Below, in pieces: positions 25,417 through 34,964 of a stretch of DNA of 57,296 nt. Under the pieces are notes generated by a model, which saw nothing but the letters and a program-made list of their open reading frames with translations, did not search any database and was not told where the DNA came from. The stretch is taken from NCBI GenBank assembly GCA_012735315.1, contig JAAYHS010000087.1, positions 1 to 57,296 on the forward strand. The letters are read 5' to 3'. Numbering within the stretch: the stretch's first letter is position 1; each line of letters opens with the position of its first letter. This stretch comes from Bacillota bacterium. GTDB lineage: Bacteria; Bacillota; UBA4882; UBA8346. The position numbers and the translations under genes are program-made.

Positions 25417-27870
25417 CTACAATATAGAATATGGATTACGGTCTCGAATGATTTTCACGTCGCTGAATTTCCGAAAGGGAAACACCGCCCAGGAACCGTT
25501 GATTAATTCGTTGAGCCGGTTTTGGCAATGACTTTTGATTAACAACTGCCACCGGTATTTGGATTCGATTTTGGGAATTAACGCCGGAGCGGGCCCCATC
25601 AATTCAAGAACTTTGGTTTGATCCGGCTCGCCGCAAATTCCGGCGAGACACTCCCGAAAAACTCCGGCGAAGGTTTGGGCCGCTTCGCGAACCTGCTCCA
25701 AATTGACGCCAGAAAAAGCTATTTTGACCAACTCCGTAAAGGGCGGATATTGCAACTCGCGCCGCCGTTCGATTTCAGCCCGGTAAAAACCGAAATAATC
25801 ATGGTCTTTAGCCAATTGCAACGAATAATGTTCCGGATTATAAGTTTGAAAAATGACCCGGCCGGCCTTCTCTCCCCTGCCGGCTCTACCGGCGACTTGG
25901 GTTAACAATTGGAAAGTCCGTTCCGCCGCCCGAAAATCGGGAATGTTAAGGGTCGAGTCCGCTGAAATCACGCCTACCAGAGTAACCCGGGGAAGATCCA
26001 GACCTTTGGCGACCATTTGGGTGCCGAGCAAGATATCCACCCGTCCGTTGACCAATTCTTGATAAATCCGGTGATGGGAACCCTTTCCGGAAGTAGAGTC
26101 CAAATCCATCCGGATGATCTTGGCTTGCGGGAAAAAGGTCTTTAATTCTTCCTCCAGTTTCTGGGTGCCGTGGCCGAAGTACCGGATCCGGCTGCTTTGA
26201 CATTTCGGACAAAGGTCGGGGACCGGCTTCCGGAAATCACAATAATGACAGCGCAAAACCTTGATCGAGTTGTGATAAGTCAATGATACGTCACAGTCGG
26301 GGCAGGTCAAGGTATAGCCGCAGTCGCGACACAAAACGAATGTTGAATAACCCCGGCGATTTAACAGGAGAATCACCTGTTCTTGCTGGGCTAAAGCCGA
26401 CTCGATAGCCTCGTGGAGCGAAGCGCTTAAAATATTTTTATTCCCGCGGCGCAGTTCCTCCCGCATATCGACGATTGAAACTTGAGGCAGGCGCCGCCGG
26501 TTGAAACGCTCCGGAAGCCCGAGATAACGGAATTTACCGTTTTGGGCCGCGTGAAACGACTCCAGCGACGGCGTGGCGCTTCCAAAGATCACTTTGGCGC
26601 CGGTAAGTTCGGCTAATTTTTGAACCACGGTTCCCGTATGGTAACGCGGAGTTTCTTCCTGTTTGTACGAGGTTTCATGTTCCTCGTCGACAATAATCAA
26701 ACCGAGTCTTTCTAAAGGCGCGAACAACGCCGAACGCGCGCCCAGCACCAGATTGGCCTTGCCGTTTTTAATTTTAAACCATTGATCAAAACGTTCGCCG
26801 GGAGACATGTTGCTGTGCAACAGCGCCACTTGATCGCCGAAACGTTGTCGGGCCCGTTCCAAAGTTTGGGGAGTCAAAGCGATTTCCGGCACCAAGTACA
26901 AGACTTGTTTCCCTTGCTTAAGGGTTTCGGCGGCGGCTTTAAAGTAGATTTCCGTTTTACCGCTCCCGGTAACCCCATGCAACAGGAAATAATCCGCCCC
27001 CTGCGACTCCGCTATTTGTTGAAACACCCCTTCTTGTTCGGGGGTCAACCGGCACGAAGCCGCCGACGGAGCCATTTCGGAAAAACCCGCCGGTTTTCGT
27101 TCTTGCTTAATTTCTTTACGAACGACTTTTCCTTCCCGAACCAAACGGTCGATCACCGACGGGCTGACTTCGGCCGCGGCGCATAATTGGGCGCGGGAAA
27201 GCATTTTCTCCCGAAGTAAGACTGCCTGAACCCGTTTTCCGGTGTCTCTGGGTTCATCGACCTCGGCCGCAGCCCAACAATAAACCCGGCAGATTTTGGG
27301 TTTGGTTTTGGGCAAGGTATAGCTCTGTTTTTTTACTATGATCCGGTTCTTAACCAAATACTCCCAAAGCTGCGGCGGCTTGATAAAGCGTTTTTCCCAT
27401 TCCTTGACCGGCCGGCCGTTGAGTTCACCCAATAACGCCATGGCCTCATTGACTTCGCTTTCCGAAAACCTTTGCGCCAATCTTTTTTCAATTTCATTTA
27501 AATCATATAAATCATAATTTAGCCGCCAAGCGATAACCCGGACCGGATTAGAACCGGGAGGAAAACAATGTTTCAGCCCGTCGGCCCGGCTGCAATAATA
27601 ATAATCGGCCATCCATTCAACCAATTGATATTGGATGCCGGTCAATAATGGAGGATCATCGATCACTTGAATAATCGTCTTTAGCTCTTCAACTTCGGAA
27701 TCTTCGGCCAACTGCCAGATATACCCCAAACTAGGCCGGTTCCGGAACGGTACCAATACCCGGGCGCCGACTTTGGCGACGGCTTCCAATTCAGGCGGCG
27801 TAAGATAGTCGAATAAACGATCAAGTTGTGAGCCTTGGGCTGCCAATAACACCCGCGCGATCCTTCCCAT
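25417..27870 (-). CDS. priA: Primosomal replication helicase PriA
   Basis: PriA restarts stalled replication forks by binding them and loading the helicase. The 817-residue protein has an N-terminal fork-binding domain (starting around ARVLLAAQGSQLDRLFDYL) and a helicase core with Walker A LHGVTGSGKTEIY and the DEEH box in IIVDEEHETSYKQ. A zinc region follows, with four CxxC pairs from CRDCGYTLTCPDC to CPKC, and then motifs V and VI (QVAGRAGRG). Its ATG shares one base with the coaBC stop (TGATG), implying translational coupling. Confidence 0.97.
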   Translation of the reverse strand: MGRIARVLLAAQGSQLDRLFDYLTPPELEAVAKVGARVLVPFRNRPSLGYIWQLAEDSEVEELKTIIQVIDDPPLLTGIQYQLVEWMADYYYCSRADGLKHCFPPGSNPVRVIAWRLNYDLYDLNEIEKRLAQRFSESEVNEAMALLGELNGRPVKEWEKRFIKPPQLWEYLVKNRIIVKKQSYTLPKTKPKICRVYCWAAAEVDEPRDTGKRVQAVLLREKMLSRAQLCAAAEVSPSVIDRLVREGKVVRKEIKQERKPAGFSEMAPSAASCRLTPEQEGVFQQIAESQGADYFLLHGVTGSGKTEIYFKAAAETLKQGKQVLYLVPEIALTPQTLERARQRFGDQVALLHSNMSPGERFDQWFKIKNGKANLVLGARSALFAPLERLGLIIVDEEHETSYKQEETPRYHTGTVVQKLAELTGAKVIFGSATPSLESFHAAQNGKFRYLGLPERFNRRRLPQVSIVDMREELRRGNKNILSASLHEAIESALAQQEQVILLLNRRGYSTFVLCRDCGYTLTCPDCDVSLTYHNSIKVLRCHYCDFRKPVPDLCPKCQSSRIRYFGHGTQKLEEELKTFFPQAKIIRMDLDSTSGKGSHHRIYQELVNGRVDILLGTQMVAKGLDLPRVTLVGVISADSTLNIPDFRAAERTFQLLTQVAGRAGRGEKAGRVIFQTYNPEHYSLQLAKDHDYFGFYRAEIERRRELQYPPFTELVKIAFSGVNLEQVREAAQTFAGVFRECLAGICGEPDQTKVLELMGPAPALIPKIESKYRWQLLIKSHCQNRLNELINGSWAVFPFRKFSDVKIIRDRNPYSIL

Positions 27871-29078
27871 CAGGCCGTCAACACCCGTTTGTTTTTATAA
27901 TTTAAAATGTGATCCAAAATCACATCCGCCAATAAAATTTTGGACATTTCCGGTATTTCGACGGCCTCTTCTTTAGTGTAAATCGTAACCCGGTTCCGGT
28001 CGGAACCCATTCCCGTTCCGGGGGAACCTACCAAATTGGCGACGATTAGATCTAAATTTTTACGATTAAGTTTTGCCAAAGCGTTTTCCTTTAAAGATTC
28101 GGTTTCCGCCGCAAAACCCACCAAAATCTGATTCGGTTGCTTGGCGCGGCCTAATTCCAATAGAATGTCCGGATTGGGGATCAGTTTGAGATTGAATTCG
28201 ACCTCGTTTTTTTTGATTTTTTGAGCGGCGATCTTTTCAGGCCGGTAATCGGCGGGGGCGGCGCTTTTAATGATAATGGAAGCCTCGGCCGCCAGTTCCA
28301 GCGTTTTGGAGCGCATCGCCGCGGTCGTTTCAACCCGGAAAGTCGTTATTCCCGGATTAGTCGGCAACGCCGCGGCGGTGACCAATAATACCTTGGCCCC
28401 TCTTTTGTAGGCCGCCTCGGCCAAAGCATGCCCCATCTTACCGCTGGAACGGTTGCCCAGATACCGGACGGGATCAAGGGGCTCTTTGGCGCCTCCGGCG
28501 GTAATCAAAACCGTTTCACCGCTTAAATCCTGAACTGAAAGGCATTTTTCCACCGCCAATATCAAATCGTCAAGTTCCGCCAACCGGCCGATTCCTTGAT
28601 CGCCGCACAAAACTTCCCCACAAGCCGGTTCGACAATATAATAACCATTTTCGGCCAGTGTCTTAAGGTTTTTTTGGAAAATCGGGTTATGGTACATTGC
28701 GGGATTCATGGCCGGCGCAATAATTTTCGGCGCGGTGGCGGCCATTATCGACGTGGTAAGAAGATCGTCGGCGATTCCATTGGCGATTTTTCCGATAATA
28801 TTGGCCGTGGCCGGAATAACCCCGAATAAGTCGGCTTTTTGGGCCAAGGATATATGTTCGACCCGCCATTCAAAATCGTTCCCAAACATCTCCAAATGCA
28901 CCGGGTTGCGGGAGACTTCGCGAAAAGTAAGCGGCGTCACGAATTCCGCCGCCGCTTTGGTCATGATCACTTCCACATTTAAACCTTTACGGCGAAGACG
29001 GCTGATCAGTTCCGGAACCTTGTAAACGGCGATACCTCCGGTAACGCCTAAAATGAATGTTTTTCCGTTCAAACCCAT
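27870..29078 (-). CDS. coaBC: Bifunctional phosphopantothenoylcysteine decarboxylase/synthetase
   Basis: CoaBC performs two steps of coenzyme A synthesis: joining cysteine to phosphopantothenate, then decarboxylating it with FMN. The N-terminal CoaC flavoprotein domain has GVTGGIAVYKVPELI and the catalytic PAMNPAMY. The C-terminal CoaB domain has ITAGGAKEPLDPVRYLGNRSSGKMG and AAPADYRPEK. The 402-residue length is typical. ATG 29078 follows GGGAGA. It leads the coaBC-priA-def-fmt run. Confidence 0.97.
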   Translation of the reverse strand: MGLNGKTFILGVTGGIAVYKVPELISRLRRKGLNVEVIMTKAAAEFVTPLTFREVSRNPVHLEMFGNDFEWRVEHISLAQKADLFGVIPATANIIGKIANGIADDLLTTSIMAATAPKIIAPAMNPAMYHNPIFQKNLKTLAENGYYIVEPACGEVLCGDQGIGRLAELDDLILAVEKCLSVQDLSGETVLITAGGAKEPLDPVRYLGNRSSGKMGHALAEAAYKRGAKVLLVTAAALPTNPGITTFRVETTAAMRSKTLELAAEASIIIKSAAPADYRPEKIAAQKIKKNEVEFNLKLIPNPDILLELGRAKQPNQILVGFAAETESLKENALAKLNRKNLDLIVANLVGSPGTGMGSDRNRVTIYTKEEAVEIPEMSKILLADVILDHILNYKNKRVLTA

Positions 29079-29184
29079 GATAATCTCCCTGTAGCGAAAC
29101 GCGGGGGAGTTTAACCCCTTAGATCGCCAAGCGATGGTTTATATCCCGACGCCTATAGCTATTATGAACCGAGTATTATTAATT

Positions 29185-29223
29185 ATAAAATAAAAATCTC
29201 AGAGTAACAAGGCTCTGAGATTT
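29185..29223 (-). terminator. Terminator after rpoZ
   Basis: An 11-bp perfect stem AAATCTCAGAG/CTCTGAGATTT with a CCTTGTTA loop, followed on the minus strand by TTATTTTA. It ends the yicC-mihF-remA-gmk-rpoZ unit. Confidence 0.9.
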
Positions 29224-29233
29224 AAAAAAACTT

Positions 29234-29437
29234 TTACTTAATACCGGTTTTGGTTCGTTCAACATTAATCTTTCCGGCGTTTATTTCCTCCAAGGCAATC
29301 GACACCGCTTGTAAAGTATTGTCCTCATCTGTTTTTTCGGTCTCGATTATTTGCCGCGCCCGCTTGGCCGCGGCGGTAACCAAGGTATACCGGCTGTCTA
29401 CTTTGTTAAGCAATTCGTCTAAGGACGGATAAATCAA
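29234..29437 (-). CDS. rpoZ: RNA polymerase omega subunit
   Basis: Omega assists assembly of RNA polymerase around beta-prime. From TTG 29437 it has 67 residues, [19 protein letters not shown] followed by [11 protein letters not shown], matching the family start. A TTG two codons upstream (29443) lies only three bases from AAGGAGG, whereas TTG 29437 is nine bases away, so I chose the latter. It follows gmk, the usual neighbour. Confidence 0.94.
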   Translation of the reverse strand: MIYPSLDELLNKVDSRYTLVTAAAKRARQIIETEKTDEDNTLQAVSIALEEINAGKINVERTKTGIK

Positions 29438-29537
29438 AAACAACGGCCTCCTTTTGATACTGGTAATCTTAACGGTTTCGACAAGTCACGCATCGTAAAT
29501 ATCGCCAACAGCATCCGGGGAATAGTATGACAAAAAA

Positions 29538-30146
29538 TCAACTGTTTAGTATCTTTTTCACGAGATTCGGTTCGATGCGTTTTACTTTACTTTTCTCAGC
29601 TTGTATAATACATTCAATCAGTTCGCATGTCAAGTCGATTTCTCGATTTATAACCAAATAGTCATAAAAAGGGATGCTTTCGAATTCAGTCTCAATATAC
29701 CGGATGCGTTTGGTCAATTCCGTTTCCGATTCCGTATTGCGCCCCCTGAGACGATTTTTTAACTCCGTCATCGACGGCGGCGCTAAGAAGATCAGCACCG
29801 CTTCGGGCATTGAGCGCTTAATCTGTTTGCCGCCTTGGACATCGATATCCAAAACCACATCATGACCGGCTTGGAGTAAATTTTGAACATATTGTCGCGG
29901 AGTGCCGTAATAATATTCATATACCTTGGCCCATTCCAAAAAATCGCCGTTTTTGATCCTGTTTTGAAATTCGGTTTCCGTTAAAAAAAAATAATGTTGA
30001 CCGTCAATTTCATTAGGCCTGGGTTTACGGGTGGTGGCTGATATGGAATATTTTAACTGCGATCTAAGATTGAACAAATTGTTGATTACCGTATTCTTGC
30101 CTACTCCCGACGGCCCGGAAATGACAATCAACAAACCGGATGACAT
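29538..30146 (-). CDS. gmk: Guanylate kinase
   Basis: Gmk phosphorylates GMP to GDP with ATP. The P-loop is ISGPSGVGKNTVI. The GMP-binding region includes SATTRKPRPNEIDGQHYFF, and the lid includes RLRGRNTESE. Three consecutive start codons (TTG 30152, ATG 30149, ATG 30146) are available, and the third has the best spacing (8 bases) from AGAGG. The length is about 202 residues, normal for the family. It lies between remA and rpoZ. Confidence 0.96.
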   Translation of the reverse strand: MSSGLLIVISGPSGVGKNTVINNLFNLRSQLKYSISATTRKPRPNEIDGQHYFFLTETEFQNRIKNGDFLEWAKVYEYYYGTPRQYVQNLLQAGHDVVLDIDVQGGKQIKRSMPEAVLIFLAPPSMTELKNRLRGRNTESETELTKRIRYIETEFESIPFYDYLVINREIDLTCELIECIIQAEKSKVKRIEPNLVKKILNS

Positions 30147-30157
30147 CATCAAAACCT

Positions 30158-30424
30158 CTATTCCTCCGATTCCATGTTGGCTTCTTTCGAAGTAAGCCGG
30201 TGAGCTACGGTTTCCGGCTGCACCGCGGAAAGAATTACATGGTCGCTGTCGGTAACAATAACCGCCCTAGTCCGGCGACCATAGGTGGCATCGATTAACA
30301 TGCCTCGGTCACGGCTTTCCTGGATGATTCTTTTAATCGGAGAAGATTCAGGACTGACGATGGCAACTATTCGGTTGGCGGAGACAATATTGCCGAATCC
30401 GATGTTAATTAATTTAATGTCCAT
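30158..30424 (-). CDS. remA: Extracellular matrix regulator RemA (DUF370)
   Basis: RemA is a small DNA-binding protein, found to activate biofilm matrix and osmoprotection genes in B. subtilis. It forms ring-like oligomers that wrap DNA. The 88 residues contain the conserved [20 protein letters not shown] and [17 protein letters not shown]. The ribosome binding site AAGGAGG is unusually far (16 bases) from ATG 30424, and no better in-frame start exists. It sits in its conserved place before gmk. Confidence 0.95.
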   Translation of the reverse strand: MDIKLINIGFGNIVSANRIVAIVSPESSPIKRIIQESRDRGMLIDATYGRRTRAVIVTDSDHVILSAVQPETVAHRLTSKEANMESEE

Positions 30425-30448
30425 AATTCTTACGAAAAAGCCTCCTTA

Positions 30449-30763
30449 CTATTTGTTGCCGAGTCTTTCGATTAAAGCCTGTTTTTGACGATTCCCAAGT
30501 CCTTGAATCCGGCGAGTCTCATCAATGCCGATATCGCTCATGATCTTTCTGGTCTTCACTTTTCCGATCCGTGGCAACGACTCCAATAAGTAGACGACTC
30601 TCATTTTAGCCACTACATCATCGTTGATATTATTAAGTACTTCACGGATGGTTGTTTTTCCTTTTTTCAGATTCTGGCGGATCTTTGCCCGCTTGCTCCT
30701 GACTTCCTGCGCTTTTTTTAGGGCCTTTCTTTTTTCTTCCAGCGAAAGTTTTGGTAATGCCAT
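30449..30763 (-). CDS. mihF: Actinobacterial-type integration host factor, MihF
   Basis: A 104-residue, highly basic protein. It starts MALPKLSLEEKRKALKKAQE and ends with an S13-like helix-two-turn-helix containing LPRIGKVKTRKIMSDIGI and RIQGLGNRQKQALIERLG. This family (mIHF), best known in actinobacteria, binds DNA and shapes the nucleoid. Versions occur upstream of gmk in several Firmicutes. AGGAGG lies before ATG 30763. It is co-transcribed with yicC and remA. Confidence 0.93.
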   Translation of the reverse strand: MALPKLSLEEKRKALKKAQEVRSKRAKIRQNLKKGKTTIREVLNNINDDVVAKMRVVYLLESLPRIGKVKTRKIMSDIGIDETRRIQGLGNRQKQALIERLGNK

Positions 30764-30776
30764 CCTCTTTCACCTC

Positions 30777-31655
30777 CTATTCAATATTTTGAACTTGTTC
30801 TCTAATTTTTTCAAGCTCGCTCTTGAATTGAATAACGATTTGTGAAATATTTAAGTCATTACCCTTGGAACCGATGGTGTTGATCTCCCGGTTCAGCTCT
30901 TGGACGATAAAATCCAATTTCCGCCCTACCGGTTCATTCAAGTCCAAAGTCCGCTCAAATTGTCGCAAATGACTTTCAATGCGCACCAGTTCTTCGTTAA
31001 TATCCGATCTTTCGGCGAAAATCGCCACCTCAGTCGCTAAGCGGTTGGGGTCGATTTCGAGGCCGCCGGTTAATTCTTGAATCCTTTTAGTAAGGCGGGC
31101 CTGGTATTCGACGATCATACCCGGGGAGATTCGCGCCAACTGGAGCCAGTATCCTTCCAAATTACCCAGCTTTTCTCGTAAATCCTCGGCAAGCCGTTCT
31201 CCTTCCGCTCGGCGCATTGCGAGCAAATTATCGAGCGCCTCGCCGAATACTTCGGTGACCAGGCTTTCCAATTCTTCCTGGTCTTCATCGGGTTGAACCG
31301 CTTGCATTATATCAGGCAGGTTTAAAACGGTCGCGAGATCGGGTTCGCCGGGCAAACCGAAATCCGACTTCAACTCCCGAATAGCCTTTAAATAGGAGTC
31401 CAATAAAGGCCGGTTCAAATTGACCAACGTTTCTTCCGCCGCTAATTTTTCGACGGCTAATGTTATTTCAATTTTCCCCCTGGCGACTCTGGCCGTTAAA
31501 TCGCGCCGCAGCTTGTCTTCGAGGAAGGAATAGCCCCGGGGAATTTTAAAATACATTTCCAAATAACGATGGTTAACCGAGCGAATATCGATTGTAATTG
31601 AATAGGCGGGAGTGGCTTTAGTACTCCGACCGTAGCCAGTCATGCTAAAAATCAA
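30777..31655 (-). CDS. yicC: YicC-family endoribonuclease
   Basis: A 292-residue YicC protein. E. coli YicC (RNase RhyY-like) takes part in small-RNA decay. The conserved SMTGYGRS start and IDIRSVNHRYLE, and at the C-terminus DFIVQELNREINTIGSKGND, are all present. The start is TTG 31655 with a weak ribosome binding site. It heads the operon running to rpoZ. Confidence 0.94.
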   Translation of the reverse strand: MIFSMTGYGRSTKATPAYSITIDIRSVNHRYLEMYFKIPRGYSFLEDKLRRDLTARVARGKIEITLAVEKLAAEETLVNLNRPLLDSYLKAIRELKSDFGLPGEPDLATVLNLPDIMQAVQPDEDQEELESLVTEVFGEALDNLLAMRRAEGERLAEDLREKLGNLEGYWLQLARISPGMIVEYQARLTKRIQELTGGLEIDPNRLATEVAIFAERSDINEELVRIESHLRQFERTLDLNEPVGRKLDFIVQELNREINTIGSKGNDLNISQIVIQFKSELEKIREQVQNIE

Positions 31656-31889
31656 GCTGCAAATACCTTTCCCCTGTGTAATCCAGGATTTATCTGGAAA
31701 TATTTTATATATTCAACCTTAAACGAATAATTCCTCTTTTCTTCCAGCATTTTTAACACAACTCCAGGAACTTTTTTTAAACTGAACCGTTTTTTCAGTT
31801 AAAGTTAAGGTTAGAATTATTTTCCCCGAGGTGATGAAAGATTACCGGTATTAAATAATTTACCGTTCGCCTTTTATTCAAATTTGCTT

Positions 31890-31917
31890 TTGAGTTTGAT
31901 TTCAAACCTATTATAAT
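31890..31917 (+). promoter_or_regulatory. Probable promoter of the HtrA gene; 31656-32002 intergenic region
   Basis: TTGAGT (31890-31895), a 16-bp spacer and a perfect TATAAT (31912-31917) lie about 85 bases before the HtrA ATG. The rest of this 347-bp divergent intergenic region is AT-rich and must also hold the yicC promoter on the other strand. A short hairpin, AACTGAACCGTTTTTTCAGTT, occurs at about 31780-31801. Confidence 0.6.
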
Positions 31918-32002
31918 CGATAGCTGCTTTAACCCTTAAATACAACCTAAACTTAAAAATATCTTTGTAAATTACCGATTCTCAATTCTAGGAGGGCTGA
32001 AC

Positions 32003-33193
32003 ATGAACGCCAATCTGAAAAAATACTTACCCTTAATTTTAATCGCCTTATGTTCTTCATTATTGACTGCCGGTATTTTTACCGCAATCTACGGAATCCA
32101 AAACCCCCATAATAATCCGGGGACCAATTCCGTTTCCCAACCCCTGGTGCAAAAAGCCGGTTACTTAGCGGAACCCATCGGCGCCGGATCGATCATTGAG
32201 GCCCGCAAAAAAGTCGCGCCCTCGGTTGTTAATATCGATACGGTTTCGGTGATAACCACTACTCCGAGTATTCCTTGGAGCTTCCGCGAATTCTTCCCCC
32301 CGGGTTTTTTCCAAAACCAACAACAGGTTAAAGGGGCGGGATCAGGTTTTATTATCAGATCCGACGGTTATATCCTCACCAATGAACATGTGGTCCGTGA
32401 CGCCAAAACTTTGAAAGTGACTTTATTTACAGGCAAAAAATATGACGGACGCGTTGTCGGAACCGATCCTCAAACCGACCTGGCGGTGGTCAAAATTGAC
32501 GCCGACAATTTGCCCGCCGTTGAAATGGGCGATTCCAACAGTTTGGAGCCGGGTCAGTGGGTGGTGGCCATCGGCAACCCTTATGGTTTCCACGATACGG
32601 TAACCGCGGGAATAATCAGCGCGCTGGGCCGTTCATTGGAAGATCCCAATAAATCGGGGCATCTAATTCAAACCGACGCCGCCATTAATCCCGGAAACAG
32701 CGGCGGACCGCTGGTCGACTTAAACGGAAAGGTGATCGGAATTAATGAGGCGATCATCGCCAATGCCCAAGGTATAGGCTTCGCGATTCCGATTAATTTA
32801 GCGAAGACTATCGCTCAGGATTTAATTGAAAAAGGAAAGGTCGAACGTCCCGCTACCCCCTGGTTGGGCGTCGGTTTGATTGAAATTGACGACCGGATTG
32901 CCCAATATTACGGTTTGCCGAATAAAGAGGGAGTAATCATCCAGGTCTTCGCCGACAGCCCGGCGGAAAAGGCGGGATTGCAAGACGGAGATATCGTTAA
33001 AGAAGTGAACCGTAAAAAAATCAAAACCCCTCAAGATGTGGTCGATATCATTCAAAAATTAAAAGTGGGTCAACAAATCGATATTTTAGTGTTCCGCGAC
33101 GGGGAATACAAGGTATTCAAAGTCAAACTGGGAGAAAAACCTCAAGAACAAGAGAACAAACGCAGAGTCAATCCTTTCTTGCCGTTTCGTTAA
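32003..33193 (+). CDS. htrA: HtrA/DegP-like serine protease
   Basis: A 396-residue membrane-anchored envelope quality-control protease. An N-terminal span (residues 8-30) is followed by the trypsin-like domain. The catalytic triad is His129 (TNEHVV), Asp159 (TDLAVV) and Ser233 (NPGNSGGPL), and one PDZ domain covers about 290-385 (GVIIQVFADSPAEKAGLQDG). TAGGAGG lies before ATG 32003. The adjoining ECF sigma operon suggests an envelope-stress neighbourhood, but no shared promoter is visible. Confidence 0.95.
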   Translation: MNANLKKYLPLILIALCSSLLTAGIFTAIYGIQNPHNNPGTNSVSQPLVQKAGYLAEPIGAGSIIEARKKVAPSVVNIDTVSVITTTPSIPWSFREFFPPGFFQNQQQVKGAGSGFIIRSDGYILTNEHVVRDAKTLKVTLFTGKKYDGRVVGTDPQTDLAVVKIDADNLPAVEMGDSNSLEPGQWVVAIGNPYGFHDTVTAGIISALGRSLEDPNKSGHLIQTDAAINPGNSGGPLVDLNGKVIGINEAIIANAQGIGFAIPINLAKTIAQDLIEKGKVERPATPWLGVGLIEIDDRIAQYYGLPNKEGVIIQVFADSPAEKAGLQDGDIVKEVNRKKIKTPQDVVDIIQKLKVGQQIDILVFRDGEYKVFKVKLGEKPQEQENKRRVNPFLPFR

Positions 33194-33279
33194 TAGCATG
33201 TTTGTAGAAATTGGCTGATTACAGTCGCTGAAACTTTTGATAAAATATGAAGTAATCTAATTGTAAAGAGGGTGGCTCA

Positions 33280-33885
33280 ATGGCTTCGACATCTTCCGTG
33301 CAAACCCTTTCGCAGACTCAAACCGCAACCAGCCGGATGGAGTTGTTCGAATCGCTGGTCAAAACTTATGAAAAACCGCTGTATCAATTCGCTTATCGTC
33401 TCAGCGGCAACCATCACGAGGCTCAGGACTTGCTTCAAGAAGGACTGTACCGGGCTTACAAATCATTCGCCAGGTTTGAAGCGGGGACTGCCTTTGATCG
33501 CTGGTTGTATCAAATCATCCACAATTTATACATCGATCATTACCGGAAGCGGCGTAAACGGCCCCTGGTGTCTTCAATCGACGAACCCCACCCGCATCTT
33601 GAAAACGAGAAACCGGCCGAGATTCCGGATTGGTCGGCCAATCCGGAAAACGAAGCCGTCCGCGGCGAATTGGGATTTCAAATCCAACAAGGGCTGAAGG
33701 AATTACCGACGGAATACCGGTCCGCGGTAATTCTATGCGATATTCAAGGATTATCTTATGAGGAGATCGCTCAGATTTTACGCGTTTCAATCGGAACGGT
33801 CCGCTCCCGGATTCACCGGGGCCGTAAAATTCTGCGCCGGATTTTACTCCCCTATCTTCAAGGAGTGGAGGTAGATTCCAAATGA
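33280..33885 (+). CDS. ECF-subfamily RNA polymerase sigma factor
   Basis: A 201-residue sigma-70 group 4 factor. Region 2 covers about 20-95 (YQFAYRLSGNHHEAQDLLQE, then FDRWLYQIIHNLYIDHYRKR). Region 4 covers about 135-190 (LPTEYRSAVILCDIQGLSYE with GTVRSRIHRGR). The region 2-4 linker is rather long and acidic. It overlaps the anti-sigma gene by four bases (ATGA). A TGAAAC element at 33229 resembles an ECF -35 box, but no convincing -10 follows, so autoregulation is uncertain. Confidence 0.93.
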   Translation: MASTSSVQTLSQTQTATSRMELFESLVKTYEKPLYQFAYRLSGNHHEAQDLLQEGLYRAYKSFARFEAGTAFDRWLYQIIHNLYIDHYRKRRKRPLVSSIDEPHPHLENEKPAEIPDWSANPENEAVRGELGFQIQQGLKELPTEYRSAVILCDIQGLSYEEIAQILRVSIGTVRSRIHRGRKILRRILLPYLQGVEVDSK

Positions 33886-34400
33886 ATTGCAATCATGTCC
33901 AAAATTTACTCTCGGCATTCATCGACGATGAGCTTTCCGCCCAAGAAAAACGGGAATTACGGCGCCACCTTTTCTTATGTTCGGAATGCCATTCGGAATA
34001 CCAAAGCCTGATGCGCGTCAAAGAATGTCTCAATAACCTCAACCAAATATGCTTTGACTACGACTCCTTAGCCGGATTAAAACTCCGGATTAACGAAACG
34101 GAACACTCTTTTTTTCAGGAAACTAGCCGCTTTTGGATATTGGGGCGGCTGGGATTGGTGACCGGTTGCGTAACCTTGTTTTTCCTCTCGACAATCGCTC
34201 TCTTCCCCCAAAACTCCGCCGACGGTCAACTGGCCCAATCTCCTCGTCTAATAACCGAATTTTCGGTGACGGCCGAATCCGTCGAGCAACCGGAAACTGC
34301 GACGACTCCTGTTGAAAGCTCGTTTGACCCGTCCAATCGCAATTTTTCCTTGGACGAACCGGTAACCGTTTATCAAGCTTCTTCTATGATCTTACCTTGA
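33882..34400 (+). CDS. Zinc-finger anti-sigma factor (membrane-spanning)
   Basis: A 172-residue protein translated by overlap with the sigma gene. The N-terminal zf-HC2 domain has CNHVQNLLSAFIDDELS and the zinc motif HLFLCSEC (HxxxCxxC). One membrane span lies at about residues 83-105 (WILGRLGLVTGCVTLFFLS). The acidic C-terminal part would lie outside the membrane. It should hold the sigma factor inactive until an envelope signal. Followed by a terminator. Confidence 0.9.
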   Translation: MNCNHVQNLLSAFIDDELSAQEKRELRRHLFLCSECHSEYQSLMRVKECLNNLNQICFDYDSLAGLKLRINETEHSFFQETSRFWILGRLGLVTGCVTLFFLSTIALFPQNSADGQLAQSPRLITEFSVTAESVEQPETATTPVESSFDPSNRNFSLDEPVTVYQASSMILP

Positions 34401-34439
34401 CTTAAAGTTAGCGGATCTTGTCGATCATCAAATTATAAC

Positions 34440-34472
34440 GCCCTGGGGAGCGCTGATTCTCAGGGCTTTTTT
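34440..34472 (+). terminator. Terminator after the sigma/anti-sigma operon
   Basis: GCCCTG/CAGGGC stem (34440-34466) with internal GGGGAGCGCTGATTCT, followed by six T residues on the plus strand, 40 bases after the anti-sigma stop. Confidence 0.85.
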
Positions 34473-34547
34473 GATGAAACGGATTTGTGACAAAATCCCG
34501 GTCCGCATCATAGGATATTCCATAAAAACAGTGGGAGGCCCCGTCGT

Positions 34548-34958
34548 ATGAGTTTCGGTAATTCGATCATTTTTCCCTTCCCGGCCGTCCAATACATCCC
34601 GTTGCCGGTCGCCACCTTGGCCCAGGGCGTGTTGGATCGTTTGAACGCCAAAACCAACGCTCCACTCATAATCGGCGCCGACGACATCCAAAAATGGCGG
34701 TTCGTATTGGAGCGGGATTTCGGTCTCAAGCTGCCGGAAGTTACCACGCGAAACTCATTCCCGTTATTGGCGTTAAACTGCCAGGTAGCGGAAGTCAAAT
34801 ACCGAAGTTTTTACGTGACTATGATTGGAAAAGCGCTGCCGAACCGGTATCACTTTTTCGAGATCCCCCGGCGTTATTTCTATAAGCACAAACTCTTTTT
34901 CGAGCTTTATGATCAAACCACGGCTCAAAGAATTGCCCGTTACTCGTTGTTTAATTAA
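34548..34958 (+). CDS. Hypothetical protein
   Basis: A 136-residue protein whose ATG at 34548 follows GGGAGG at good spacing. It shows no membrane span, signal peptide or recognised motif. The C-terminal part is rich in aromatic and basic residues (FFEIPRRYFYKHKLFFELYD). It lies between the anti-sigma terminator and a convergent glycosyltransferase gene six bases away. I do not recognise the family. Confidence 0.65.
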   Translation: MSFGNSIIFPFPAVQYIPLPVATLAQGVLDRLNAKTNAPLIIGADDIQKWRFVLERDFGLKLPEVTTRNSFPLLALNCQVAEVKYRSFYVTMIGKALPNRYHFFEIPRRYFYKHKLFFELYDQTTAQRIARYSLFN

Positions 34959-34964
34959 ACCGCC

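Noticed and set aside
33229-33260. ECF-type autoregulatory promoter for the sigma operon
   Set aside because: TGAAAC is present, but I could not find a -10 partner at 16-17 bases, so it is mentioned only as uncertain.
33272-33697. Second frame (141 codons) over the sigma factor gene
   Set aside because: It is a shadow of the ECF gene, which has conserved regions 2 and 4 and a good ribosome binding site.
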